A stretch of DNA of 58,440 nucleotides from Candidatus Rokuibacteriota bacterium (lineage in GTDB: Bacteria > Methylomirabilota > Methylomirabilia > Rokubacteriales > CSP1-6), in contig QHTE01000063.1 of the NCBI GenBank assembly GCA_003220685.1, forward strand, positions 95,198 through 153,637, given 5' to 3'. Shown here piece after piece: positions 1 to 7,225 of the stretch (position 1 is the first letter of the stretch; each line of letters begins with the position of its first letter). Made by a program: the position numbers and the translations under genes. The notes beneath the pieces were generated by a model. That model did not search any database, was not told the DNA's origin, and worked only from the letters and a program-made list of their open reading frames with translations.

Positions 1-338
1 CGCATCTTCGGTCCGGGCGACTCGAACTTCACCGAGAAGCGCCGCTCGTTGTGCCCCTTCACCTGCGTGCCGAGCCCGAGGATGAACCGCCCGTCCGAAG
101 CTTTCTGCAAATCCCAGGCAATATTGGCGAGGATCATGGGGCTTCGCGGGAACGCCACCGCGATGGCCGTGCCCAGGCGGATGTTGGAGGTGACGCCGGC
201 GGCGACGGCGAGCGGCAGAAACGGGTCGTGCTGGGTCTCGGACGACCAGAGGCACTCGTAGCCGAGCGCTTCGACCTTGCGCGCGTACGCGGGAATCGAT
301 TTCAGATCGTGGGTGAGCATGCCGACGTCGAGCTTCAC
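1..338 (-). CDS. LLM class F420-dependent oxidoreductase (C-terminus beyond window)
   Basis: About 112 N-terminal residues are visible and the gene runs off the window start. The reading begins MKLDVGMLTHDL and contains GYECLWSSETQHDPF and a segment reading RLGTAIAVAFPRSPM, typical of the luciferase-like monooxygenase TIM barrel that binds F420 or FMN. Family knowledge suggests hydride transfer to or from a small substrate; the substrate cannot be told. I chose the GTG at 338 because an AGGAGAGG ribosome site lies 4-5 nt upstream and the protein starts at the usual family position. It is the last visible gene of a minus-strand unit of its own; the MATE gene upstream ends 130 bp away. Confidence 0.85.
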   Translation of the reverse strand, partial: MKLDVGMLTHDLKSIPAYARKVEALGYECLWSSETQHDPFLPLAVAAGVTSNIRLGTAIAVAFPRSPMILANIAWDLQKASDGRFILGLGTQVKGHNERRFSVKFESPGPKM

Positions 339-375
339 GGGCCTCTCCTGGCGATAGCCTGGGATCTGGAAGGCC

Positions 376-405
376 ATTGTAGCGGACTGCGTGGGACGGC
401 GACAG
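376..405 (-). promoter_or_regulatory. Candidate promoter for the LLM oxidoreductase
   Basis: On the minus strand a near-consensus -10 hexamer TACAAT (381-376) lies 37 nt before the GTG start at 338, leaving room for a normal leader with its ribosome site. A weak -35 (CTGTCG, 405-400) sits 18 nt upstream. The -10 is good and the -35 poor, so this is tentative. Confidence 0.35.
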
Positions 406-467
406 GCGGCGGTCCCGGCGCGCGAGGTGCATCTTCTGGATGAGATCGAGCATTCGCGGCATGGAGG

Positions 468-1817
468 TCACTGTCGCCCGGCTTCCCAGGCGCCCAATCG
501 GATCGCTCCGGCCAGGGTGAAGCCGAAGAGGACGAGCGCAAGCGCCATGACGGCGAAGAGGGCCGTGAGCTCGCCTGGCAGCTGATGGAGGATCAGCCAG
601 CCTCCCGCCGCCGCGCTGACGAGACGCAGGCTGCCGGCGAGGAGCGGCCACAGGAGCCGGCCGGCACCCTGGGACGCGAAATAGAGCGCGAGCCCCAGGC
701 CGAAGAAGCCGTAGGCGGGGCCGACGACGCGCAGGTAGGCGGCGCCGGCCGCGAGCACCGCGGGCTCATTCGTGAACAGGCCAAGCCACGCGTGCGGGAA
801 GAACGCCGCCGCCAGCCCGATCGCCTCCGTCGCTCCGGCCGCCATCGCCGCGCCGGTCCAGGCCACCCGCCCGGCGCGAGCGCGCTGGCCGGCGCCGAAA
901 TTCGTGCCGACCATGGTGACGAGCGCCGAGCCGAAGCCGAAGACCAGAGGGATCAGCAGATACTCGAGGCGCACGCCCATGCCATAGCCGGCGAGCGCAA
1001 AGGTGCCGAAGGGGCCGACGAGCGCCGTCAGCAAGACGACGGTGAGATTCGTCATGACGTTGTTGACGAGGCTCGGCGCGCCCACGCGCAGGATCTGCGC
1101 GAAGAGGCTCCGATCGAAGTGCAGAGCGGGCGAGAGGCGCACGAGGCTCCGCCCCGACGCGAGGTAGACGAAGAGGACCAGCGTCCCGGCCGCGTAGTAG
1201 GCCACCACCGCGAGGGCGGCGCCGGTCACGCCGAGGCGCGGGAAGGGGCCCCAGCCGAAGATGAGCGCCGGGGACACGCTCACGAGGAACGGGCTGCCAC
1301 CGATCACGATGCCCGCCGGCAGCAGCATGTTGCCGGTGCCGCGTACCACGCTGGCGAGCGTGTTGAAGAGCCAGACCGCGGCGGCACCGGCGAAGATCAC
1401 GTTCGAGTAGGCGAGGGCGGCGTCCAGCGCCCCGTCGCGCGCGCCCATCGCCTGGTAGATCGGGCGCCCGCCGCCGAGCAGGACCACGGTGAACGCGGCG
1501 GCCATCCCGAGCGCGATCACGATCGCGTGCGCGACCAGACGGCTCGCGTCGGCCCGCCGCCCGGCCCCGAGCGCCCGGGCCACGGCGGAGGCGACCCCGC
1601 CGCCCATCCCGCCGGCCGACATCGTCTGCATGAGCATGACCAGCGGGAAGGTGACCGAGACGCCGGCCAGCGCGTCGACGCCGAGCCAGCCGACATAGTA
1701 CGCCTCCAGGACGGAGATCGCGACCTGCGCCACGAGCATGACGACGTTGGGCGCCGCCAGCCGGAGCAGCGTCGGCGCGATCGGGCCCTCGAGGAGCCGC
1801 CGGGTCGCCGGGTCCAT
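468..1817 (-). CDS. MATE family efflux transporter
   Basis: A 449-residue polytopic membrane protein of normal MATE length (about 450), starting MDPATRRLLEGPIAPTLLRL, the usual MATE N-terminus in which a cytoplasmic GPI/P segment precedes TM1. About 12 hydrophobic segments are visible, with the two repeated halves of the family. Known members export cationic drugs or metabolites by Na+ or H+ antiport. The frame is open further upstream to 1979 but that part overlaps the divergent HxlR gene and reads as low-complexity Arg/Ala, so the ATG at 1817 is preferred. No Shine-Dalgarno sequence precedes it, and its promoter -10 ends only 10 nt away, so the mRNA may be almost leaderless. Divergence from HxlR suggests HxlR controls it. 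Confidence 0.93.
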   Translation of the reverse strand: MDPATRRLLEGPIAPTLLRLAAPNVVMLVAQVAISVLEAYYVGWLGVDALAGVSVTFPLVMLMQTMSAGGMGGGVASAVARALGAGRRADASRLVAHAIVIALGMAAAFTVVLLGGGRPIYQAMGARDGALDAALAYSNVIFAGAAAVWLFNTLASVVRGTGNMLLPAGIVIGGSPFLVSVSPALIFGWGPFPRLGVTGAALAVVAYYAAGTLVLFVYLASGRSLVRLSPALHFDRSLFAQILRVGAPSLVNNVMTNLTVVLLTALVGPFGTFALAGYGMGVRLEYLLIPLVFGFGSALVTMVGTNFGAGQRARAGRVAWTGAAMAAGATEAIGLAAAFFPHAWLGLFTNEPAVLAAGAAYLRVVGPAYGFFGLGLALYFASQGAGRLLWPLLAGSLRLVSAAAGGWLILHQLPGELTALFAVMALALVLFGFTLAGAIRLGAWEAGRQ

Positions 1818-1827
1818 GTGACTTGTT

Positions 1828-1855
1828 ATTTTATAGTGACTAGCTTTTCTGTCAA
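1828..1855 (-). promoter_or_regulatory. Sigma-70-type promoter of the MATE gene, with flanking GTGACT repeats
   Basis: Minus strand: perfect -35 TTGACA (1855-1850), 16-nt spacer, -10 TAAAAT (1833-1828). Transcription would start near 1821, about 4 nt before the ATG at 1817. A direct repeat GTGACT occurs at 1818-1823 and 1836-1841 (18 nt apart), on either side of the -10, and could be the operator for the divergent HxlR regulator. The promoter elements are seen directly; the operator role is inference. Confidence 0.65.
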
Positions 1856-1864
1856 GAGCTGCGG

Positions 1865-1870
1865 TAGACT
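1865..1870 (+). promoter_or_regulatory. -10 element directly before HxlR start (possible leaderless mRNA)
   Basis: TAGACT lies 6 nt before the ATG at 1877, and no Shine-Dalgarno sequence is present. A transcript starting 6-7 nt downstream would begin at or next to the start codon. One of several such cases in the window. Confidence 0.4.
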
Positions 1871-1876
1871 CACGGT

Positions 1877-2332
1877 ATGCCCAAGCGCTACGGCCAGGCC
1901 TGTCCGGTCGCGAAGTCGCTCGAGCTGGTCGGCGACCGCTGGACCCTGCTGCTCGTGCGCGACCTGCTGCGGGGCGCACGGCGGTTCCAGGACTTCCAGC
2001 AGAGCCTCGCGGGGATCCCGCCCAACATCCTGTCCGACCGACTCAAGCTGATGGAGGAGCACGGGCTCGTGACGCGGCGGCTCTACTCCGACCACCCGCC
2101 GCGCGCGGAATACGCGCTGACCGACAAGGGACGCGAGCTCGGTGTGGTCGTCGGCGCGCTGGCCGCCTGGGGCTCGCGTCACGTCCACCGCCAGACGGCG
2201 CTGGTGCACGCCGAGTGCGGCCATCCGGTGGAGCTCAAGTATTTCTGCCGGCGGTGCGCGGGCCGCGTGCGCGGCGCCACCGTCGAGCTTCGCCGGCGGC
2301 GCGCGACGGGGAAGACGGCGAAGCGGTCCTAG
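1877..2332 (+). CDS. HxlR family winged-helix transcriptional regulator
   Basis: 151 residues. The N-terminus CPVAKSLELVGDRWTLLLVR is the HxlR signature: a conserved cysteine near residue 9 followed by the winged helix, with the recognition region GIPPNILSDRLKLMEEHGLV. Members bind DNA as dimers and some sense electrophiles or redox change through the N-terminal cysteine. The C-terminal extension carries CGHPVELKYFCRRC, a four-cysteine-like cluster that could bind metal (seen C-x9-C-x2-C). It diverges from the MATE exporter with 59 bp between starts and is the obvious local regulator. Its stop codon shares the palindrome CTAG (2329-2332) with the stop of the convergent nitronate monooxygenase gene. 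Confidence 0.9.
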   Translation: MPKRYGQACPVAKSLELVGDRWTLLLVRDLLRGARRFQDFQQSLAGIPPNILSDRLKLMEEHGLVTRRLYSDHPPRAEYALTDKGRELGVVVGALAAWGSRHVHRQTALVHAECGHPVELKYFCRRCAGRVRGATVELRRRRATGKTAKRS

Positions 2333-3447
2333 GCCTGTCGGACGCGCCGGGGCAGCGCGTCCAGCACGGCGCGGGCTTCGCGGATCACGGCTTTCACCAC
2401 CTCGCCCGCGCCCGGCAGATCCCGAATGAGCCCGACGCTCTGCCCCGCCATCATCGGGTAATAGTCCGGATCGCCCTGCTTGAGCGCCGCGACGAAGACG
2501 TCGTTGGCGGCGGCGCGCTGGACGAGCGGCGGCAGGACCGGCGCGTCGGAGGCCGAGTACTCGCGCGTGAAGCGGTTGGCGAGCGCGCGCGCCCAGAGGC
2601 CGCTGAGCGTGTCGGTCACGGTGGTGTCGCCGCTCTCGCTCTCCAGCAGACGTTTCTTGTAGAGCTCGGGGGCCATCGACTCCCGCGTGGCCACGAAGCG
2701 CGTGCCGAGCAGCACGCCGCTGGCGCCGAGGGCGAGAGCCGCCACGAGTCCGCGGCCGTCGGCGATCCCGCCTGCGGCGACGACCGGCACGCGCACGGCG
2801 TCGACCACTTGAGGAAGCAGGGCCATCAGGCCCACGCTGGTCGCGTCGGGCGACGCGGGCTTGCCGTCGATCGAGCGGTGACCACCCGCCTCGCCCCCCT
2901 GGGCCACGACGACGTCGGCGCCGCCGGCGGCGGCGGTGCGCGCGTCCTCAACGGTCGAGACCATCGCCATGGTCTTGATGCCGCGCCGTCGGTACTCTTC
3001 GGCCAACCCCGGCTCGAGCCAGCCGAGCGCCGCAGAGAAGACCGGCGGACGCTCGTCGAGGACCACCCTGATCGTGGCCTCCACGAGGTCGGGAGCGCGG
3101 CCGGGTCGGGCCATCGTCGTCGGGATCCCGAGGTTTCGGCGGAATCGATTGAGCATGCCCTGAGCGCCGCCCAGCACCTCGTCGCTGATCTCGCCGGGAT
3201 CGAGCGGCGGCCGGAGCGCCCGATGCAGCCAGAGATTCACGCCGAACGGACGATCGGTCAGCTCGCGGACGCGGCGGATCATCGCGCGGAGGTCATCGGG
3301 GGGCACATTGAGGCCGGCCAGGACCCCGAGGCCTCCGGCGCGGCACACCTCGGCGACGAGCTCGGGACCGGCGATCGCGCCCATGCCCGACTGGACGATC
3401 GGGCAATCGATCCCGAGCAGATCGCACAGCGCCGTGCGGAACGTCAT
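2329..3447 (-). CDS. Nitronate monooxygenase (NPD/2-nitropropane dioxygenase family)
   Basis: 372 residues, TIM-barrel FMN enzyme that oxidises alkyl nitronates such as propionate-3-nitronate. Visible signatures are IVQSGMGAIAGPELVAEV at the N-terminus, the phosphate-binding stretch VPVVAAGGIADGRGL, GASGVLLGTRFVAT, and GGEAGGHRS with the histidine usually taken as catalytic base. I chose the ATG at 3447 because GGAGG lies 7 nt upstream; a GTG at 3465 is also in frame. It is the last gene of the 7140-2329 minus-strand operon, 25 nt after the amidohydrolase. The family is broad, and some members act on enoyl-type substrates instead. Confidence 0.9.
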   Translation of the reverse strand: MTFRTALCDLLGIDCPIVQSGMGAIAGPELVAEVCRAGGLGVLAGLNVPPDDLRAMIRRVRELTDRPFGVNLWLHRALRPPLDPGEISDEVLGGAQGMLNRFRRNLGIPTTMARPGRAPDLVEATIRVVLDERPPVFSAALGWLEPGLAEEYRRRGIKTMAMVSTVEDARTAAAGGADVVVAQGGEAGGHRSIDGKPASPDATSVGLMALLPQVVDAVRVPVVAAGGIADGRGLVAALALGASGVLLGTRFVATRESMAPELYKKRLLESESGDTTVTDTLSGLWARALANRFTREYSASDAPVLPPLVQRAAANDVFVAALKQGDPDYYPMMAGQSVGLIRDLPGAGEVVKAVIREARAVLDALPRRVRQA

Positions 3448-3472
3448 CGCGCGCCCTCCGATCACCGGCGCT

Positions 3473-4348
3473 CTACTCGAGCCGGTAGAGCTTCACCGCG
3501 TTGCGATGGCCGACCCGCTCGGCGACGTCCGGTCTGAGCTCGCCGAGGACCCGGCGCGTCCACGCGAAGAGCCGATCGAGCATCGCCGGCTCGAAGAGCC
3601 GGGCGGCCCAGACGTCCACGCCGATCATGAAGCGATCCGGCATCTTCTCGATCAGCGCCTTCCATCCCGGGTCCATCGGACCCGTCTCGGACGCCAGCGC
3701 GGGCGTTCGCTGGAAGTGCATGCCGGAGAGATCGACGAACAGGTTCGGGTTGCGCAGCAGGAGCCGGTCGAGGCGGCCGGGTGGCCCTTCGCCGCCGTGC
3801 GCGAGGACGATCGTGCTCTTGCGGTGCGCCGCGAGCGCGCGATCGAGCGCGGTCTCCGCCTGGTCGGTCAGCTCGTAGTGGATCACGATCGGGACCTCGA
3901 ACTTCGCCGCCGTGTCGAGGATCTTGCCGAACATGGGCCCGTTCGGGTCGCGGTCGATCAGGCGCCGGCCGACCTGCCGCATGTGGACCTCGCCGATCAC
4001 GCGTGGCTTGCCGCGCTCGAGCTGGAGCGCCAGCTGGCTCGGCGCGCTCTCGGACGTCGGGTCGGGCAGGGGCAGGGCCGCCACGACGCGGTCGAGATAC
4101 TTCCGGCTCGCCGCCGTCAGCCAGGCGGTGTCCTCCTTCTGCAGGCCGCCGACGCCCAGCAGCACGACCTTGAGGACGTTGTGGCGCTTCATCGCCGCCA
4201 CGTAGGCGTCGATCGCGGTGGCGTTGGGCACATGCGAATGAGCGTCGATCAGCGGGCCGCCGTAGTCGGCGGCACCGACCGGCCCGCCGGACACCAGCGC
4301 GCCGACCAGGAGTCCAGCGAGCACGCTCGGCACGGTCCGTCGTCGCAT
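3473..4348 (-). CDS. Exported amidohydrolase-family metal-dependent hydrolase
   Basis: 291 residues. The first 26 form a signal peptide (RRR, then a hydrophobic core ending GGPVGAAD), so the enzyme should act outside the cytoplasm. The mature part begins with the metal-binding HxH motif in LIDAHSHVPNA and has later barrel-strand motifs IVIHYEL, IVLAHGGE and IGVDVWAA, typical of the TIM-barrel amidohydrolase-2 (PF04909) family. Substrate unknown. The ATG overlaps the stop of the upstream CoA-transferase gene in ATGA, implying translational coupling. Confidence 0.85.
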   Translation of the reverse strand: MRRRTVPSVLAGLLVGALVSGGPVGAADYGGPLIDAHSHVPNATAIDAYVAAMKRHNVLKVVLLGVGGLQKEDTAWLTAASRKYLDRVVAALPLPDPTSESAPSQLALQLERGKPRVIGEVHMRQVGRRLIDRDPNGPMFGKILDTAAKFEVPIVIHYELTDQAETALDRALAAHRKSTIVLAHGGEGPPGRLDRLLLRNPNLFVDLSGMHFQRTPALASETGPMDPGWKALIEKMPDRFMIGVDVWAARLFEPAMLDRLFAWTRRVLGELRPDVAERVGHRNAVKLYRLE

Positions 4349-5532
4349 CAGATGATCCCGTCGCGCCTCAGCGCGTGGAGCTCGGCCTCGTCGAGGCCGA
4401 GTGACGTGAAGACCTCGCGGTTGTGCGCCCCGAGCGCGGGCCCGGTCGAGCCGATCGTCGCGGGCGTGTCCCCGAGGCGCGGCGTGGGCGCCGTCATCCG
4501 CACGCTCCCCAGCGCGGGATCCGGCACGTCGACGAGGACGCCGCGCGCGACCACGTGCGGGTCCTTCGTGATGTCGGCGATGTCGTAGACCGGCGAGGCC
4601 GTCAGGTCGTCCGTCTCGAACAGGCGCGTCATCTCGTCGAGCGTGCGCGAGCCGATCGCGCCAGCCAGGGCGGCGTCCACGAGGTCGTTGTGCGCGACCC
4701 GCGCGTCGTTGGTCGCGAATCGCGAATCTTTCATGAGGTGGCCGAGGCCCAGGCCCTCGAAGAGGGCGGCCGCCGACGCGGGCGTCGAGGCCGATAGCGC
4801 CACCCACTTGCCGTCGCAGGTCTGATAGGTCCCGCGCGGGCTCGCGTTGTCGGACTGGTTGCCGTGGCGGGCCCTCACGGTGCGATCCAGCGCGTACTCG
4901 GCGGCCGCCGGCCCGAGCACGGCCAGCAGCGGCTCGTAGAGGGAGATGTCGATCACCTGGCCGCGCCCCGAGACCTGGTCGCGATGGCGGAGCGCGGCCA
5001 GCACGGCGGCCGCGCCGGAGAGCGCCGCGACCATGTCGGCCATGGGAAACGAGGGCAACGTCGGCGGCCGGTCGGCGGGGCCCGTCGCCGCGGCGAAGCC
5101 GCTCATCGCTTCGACCATCGTGCCGAATCCGGGCCGGTCGCGATACGGGCCGTCCTGGCCCCAGCCGGAGACGCGGGCGAAGACCAGCCGCGGATTGTCC
5201 GCGGAGAGGACGCTCCAGCCGAGGCCCCACTTCTCGAAGGTCCCCGGCCGGAAGTTCTCGATCAAGACGTCGGCCTCACGGCAGAGCCGTCGGAGCAGCA
5301 CCTGCCCGCGCGCATGCGTCAGGTTCAACGTGACCGAGCGCTTGCCGCGCGCGTAGACCTTCCACCAGAGCTCGCCGCGGTCGCGGAGCCAGGTTCGCAG
5401 CGGATCCCCGCCGCGCGGGTTCTCGACCTTGATGACGTCCGCGCCGTGGTCGCCCAGGATGGTGGCGAGAACGCCGCCCGCGATCAGGCGCGAGCAGTCG
5501 ATGACGCGGAGGCCGGCGAGCGCGCCGCTCAC
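4348..5532 (-). CDS. CaiB/BaiF family CoA-transferase
   Basis: 394 residues, normal for type III CoA-transferases, which move CoA between carboxylic acids through an aspartyl-CoA intermediate. Motifs: LAGLRVIDCSRLIAGG, LGDHGADVIKVENPRGGD, NPRLVFARVSGWGQDGPY, and PMADMVAALSGAAAV carrying the likely catalytic aspartate. The GTG at 5532 overlaps the stop of the small upstream gene (GTGA) and places the start right at the family N-terminus; longer frames upstream are not protein-like. Its partner CoA donor is not evident. It sits mid-operon, coupled on both sides. Confidence 0.92.
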   Translation of the reverse strand: MSGALAGLRVIDCSRLIAGGVLATILGDHGADVIKVENPRGGDPLRTWLRDRGELWWKVYARGKRSVTLNLTHARGQVLLRRLCREADVLIENFRPGTFEKWGLGWSVLSADNPRLVFARVSGWGQDGPYRDRPGFGTMVEAMSGFAAATGPADRPPTLPSFPMADMVAALSGAAAVLAALRHRDQVSGRGQVIDISLYEPLLAVLGPAAAEYALDRTVRARHGNQSDNASPRGTYQTCDGKWVALSASTPASAAALFEGLGLGHLMKDSRFATNDARVAHNDLVDAALAGAIGSRTLDEMTRLFETDDLTASPVYDIADITKDPHVVARGVLVDVPDPALGSVRMTAPTPRLGDTPATIGSTGPALGAHNREVFTSLGLDEAELHALRRDGII

Positions 5533-5687
5533 TTCTGGGACGACGTCTTGAAGTGTCGCGCCAGCGCTTCCATCATCCGGGCGAGCGCCTCGTTCTCGGT
5601 GTGGCCGGTGGCTTGAACGTTCCAGGCAACGGCGACGGCGACCCACTCGCCGAGCTCGTTCCGATGCACCTCGACCTCGAATTGCAT
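5529..5687 (-). CDS. Small HicB-like protein
   Basis: 52 residues: starts MQFEVEVHRNELGEWVAVAV and ends in a helix ENEALARMMEALARHF. This is the beta-sheet plus TGHT-EA-helix pattern of HicB-type antitoxin domains (UPF0150), but no DNA-binding C-terminus and no HicA toxin neighbour are present. It overlaps the CoA-transferase start by GTGA, which supports it being translated. An in-frame GTG at 5696 has a slightly better ribosome site (GAGG 4-5 nt upstream). Role unknown; a stand-alone regulator or structural protein is as likely as an antitoxin. Confidence 0.6.
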   Translation of the reverse strand: MQFEVEVHRNELGEWVAVAVAWNVQATGHTENEALARMMEALARHFKTSSQK

Positions 5688-5730
5688 GACCGCCACTTTA
5701 CCTCAGAAGGAGGAGTTGCCGAGTCCCTGT

Positions 5731-6153
5731 CTAGTGGCTCCTGGGCAGGGTGGGGTGGCCCGCGGCCTCGTCCGCAATCGTGTGGTCGTTGTCGGCGGGA
5801 ACGGCACCGCTGACGCCGACGGCCCCGACGATCCGGCCGTCCTCGACGAGCGGGACCGCGCCGCGGCCGAAGACGAACTGGTAGTCGCCCAGGGTCGCGA
5901 CGTTGTCGGCGAAGAGCTGGCGCTTGGTGAATCGCTCCTCGAGATCGAGCGTGGTGGCGTGAAACGCCGCGGCCGCGTTGGCCTTGGCGCGGGCGATCTC
6001 GGGGGTCACCCAGAGCGCTCCGTCCATGCGATCGCAGAGGACCAGGTGCCCCGCGTCGTCCACGACGGCGATCGCGACCCTGAACCCGAGCGCCTGCGCC
6101 TTGGCGAAGCCGCGCTCGACGCTCTCCCGCGCTCGGGCCCGCGTGAGCGCCAC
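5731..6153 (-). CDS. GlcG/HbpS family protein
   Basis: 140 residues matching the GlcG/HbpS (PF03928) fold: an N-terminal helix then GFRVAIAVVDDAGHLVLCDRMDGA, FGRGAVPLVEDGRIVGAVGVSGA and a C-terminal D-H stretch. Family members bind haem or small molecules, and many have no proven enzyme activity. GTG start at 6153, one base after the Rieske stop, so it is cotranscribed with the Rieske ferredoxin and the di-iron oxidase. A haem- or cofactor-handling role next to these redox genes is inference. Confidence 0.85.
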   Translation of the reverse strand: MALTRARARESVERGFAKAQALGFRVAIAVVDDAGHLVLCDRMDGALWVTPEIARAKANAAAAFHATTLDLEERFTKRQLFADNVATLGDYQFVFGRGAVPLVEDGRIVGAVGVSGAVPADNDHTIADEAAGHPTLPRSH

Positions 6154-6154
6154 G

Positions 6155-6463
6155 TCAGGGAACCTCGATCCAGACCTCGCCGGCCTCGATCGTCACCGGA
6201 TAGGTCACGACCGGACCGCCGCGCGAGGGCATGAGACACGTCCCGGACTTGAGGTCGTACATCCAGCCGTGCCACGGACAGGTCAACCGGGTCCCCGCGA
6301 GCCGCCCCTCACTGAGCGGACCGCCCTGATGGGCGCACTCGTCGCTGCACGCGAAGACGTCGTCGTTGACGCGCGATAGCACGACCCGCGCGCCCTCGGT
6401 CTCGACCAGGGTCGGCTGACCCGCCGGGAGATCCTCCAGACGCGCGACTCGACGCCGGCTCAC
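6155..6463 (-). CDS. Rieske [2Fe-2S] ferredoxin
   Basis: 102 residues, the size of a stand-alone Rieske ferredoxin. The cluster ligands are CAHQGG and CPWHGW (C-x-H ... C-x2-H), followed by the usual YDLKSGTC and a C-terminal beta-strand VWIEVP. Such proteins pass electrons to oxygenases. The GTG start overlaps the stop of the upstream heme-oxygenase-like gene by GTGA, so the two should be made together, and the ferredoxin is a natural electron donor for that oxidase (inference). Confidence 0.9.
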   Translation of the reverse strand: MSRRRVARLEDLPAGQPTLVETEGARVVLSRVNDDVFACSDECAHQGGPLSEGRLAGTRLTCPWHGWMYDLKSGTCLMPSRGGPVVTYPVTIEAGEVWIEVP

Positions 6464-7140
6464 ATCTCCTCCTTGGAGACGAAGGCGCGGTGGAGGCCCG
6501 TCATGTACTGCCAGCGCATCTCCGTCGCCTGGCGGACTGCCTCGATCGCCTCCGCCTGACGCTCGGGCGTCGTGCAGTGCCGCTCGACGATCTGGTAGCC
6601 GCGCTCGCCGTGGACCTCGTCCGCCTCGATGTGGATCGCGAAGAACTCGACCTCGTGGTCCGTGAAGCGGTAGTGCGTCTTGAGCGGCGGCAGGTTGCGC
6701 TGGTAGATGCCGGGCACCTGGGACTCGAGCCCCACGAGAAGGCCGGCGGCCGCGACGTGGAACGGCTGGTGGGACATCTCGAAGCACCACGCGGTGAGCC
6801 CGCGGGTCGTGGGCAGCTGCGGCTTCGATTCGACCTCGGCGCGGGAGACGCCGCACGCTTCGGCGAAGCGGATCAGCAGGTCGACGTGCTTGGTGCCGGA
6901 CTCTTCCTCGATGATGTTCTCGAGCAAGAAATCCCGGGCATCGGGATCCGGACATTGCCCGTACACGGTGGCGCACCAGCGCGGGAACTGCGAGACGTAC
7001 TGATAGTGCTGGGCCGCCCACGCGCCGAGCTGGGCGCGGCTCAGCTCACCCTTGACCCACTTCTCGGTGAATGGATTCAGGCGGCTGTGGCGGGCGATCA
7101 CGGCGGCTTCGAGGCGCGCGCGGAACGGGCTCTTGCTCAT
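6460..7140 (-). CDS. PqqC/CADD-like heme-oxygenase-fold di-metal oxidase
   Basis: 226 residues, all-helical heme-oxygenase-like fold. The six positions used as di-metal ligands in CADD-type enzymes appear conserved: E78 and H85 (ENIIEEESGTKH), E139 (LVGLESQ), H170, D174 and H177 (HIEADEVH). Known relatives make p-aminobenzoate (CADD) or oxidise small substrates; PqqC itself lacks metals. GAGGAGG lies 6 nt before the ATG. First gene of a seven-gene operon and coupled to a Rieske ferredoxin. Product unknown: the folate-precursor role is possible, but an accessory oxidation is equally likely. Confidence 0.85.
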   Translation of the reverse strand: MSKSPFRARLEAAVIARHSRLNPFTEKWVKGELSRAQLGAWAAQHYQYVSQFPRWCATVYGQCPDPDARDFLLENIIEEESGTKHVDLLIRFAEACGVSRAEVESKPQLPTTRGLTAWCFEMSHQPFHVAAAGLLVGLESQVPGIYQRNLPPLKTHYRFTDHEVEFFAIHIEADEVHGERGYQIVERHCTTPERQAEAIEAVRQATEMRWQYMTGLHRAFVSKEEM

Positions 7141-7165
7141 GGATGCCTCCTCGTCGATGCGGAAC

Positions 7166-7195
7166 CTAATGACACACGGTCCCGACTCAAGTCAA
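7166..7195 (-). promoter_or_regulatory. Candidate promoter of the di-iron oxidase operon
   Basis: Minus strand: -35 TTGACT (7195-7190) with a -10-like CATTAG or TCATTA (7172-7166) 17-18 nt downstream. The -35 is close to consensus and the -10 weak. The position leaves a leader of about 20 nt that includes the GAGGAGG ribosome site of the gene starting at 7140. Confidence 0.4.
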
Positions 7196-7225
7196 GCCGT
7201 GGCCGGGGGCGGGACGGACGAGGGG

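Noticed and set aside
2329..2332. CTAG stop overlap and TTAA at 25215-25218 as regulatory palindromes
   Set aside because: They are simply shared stop codons of convergent genes.
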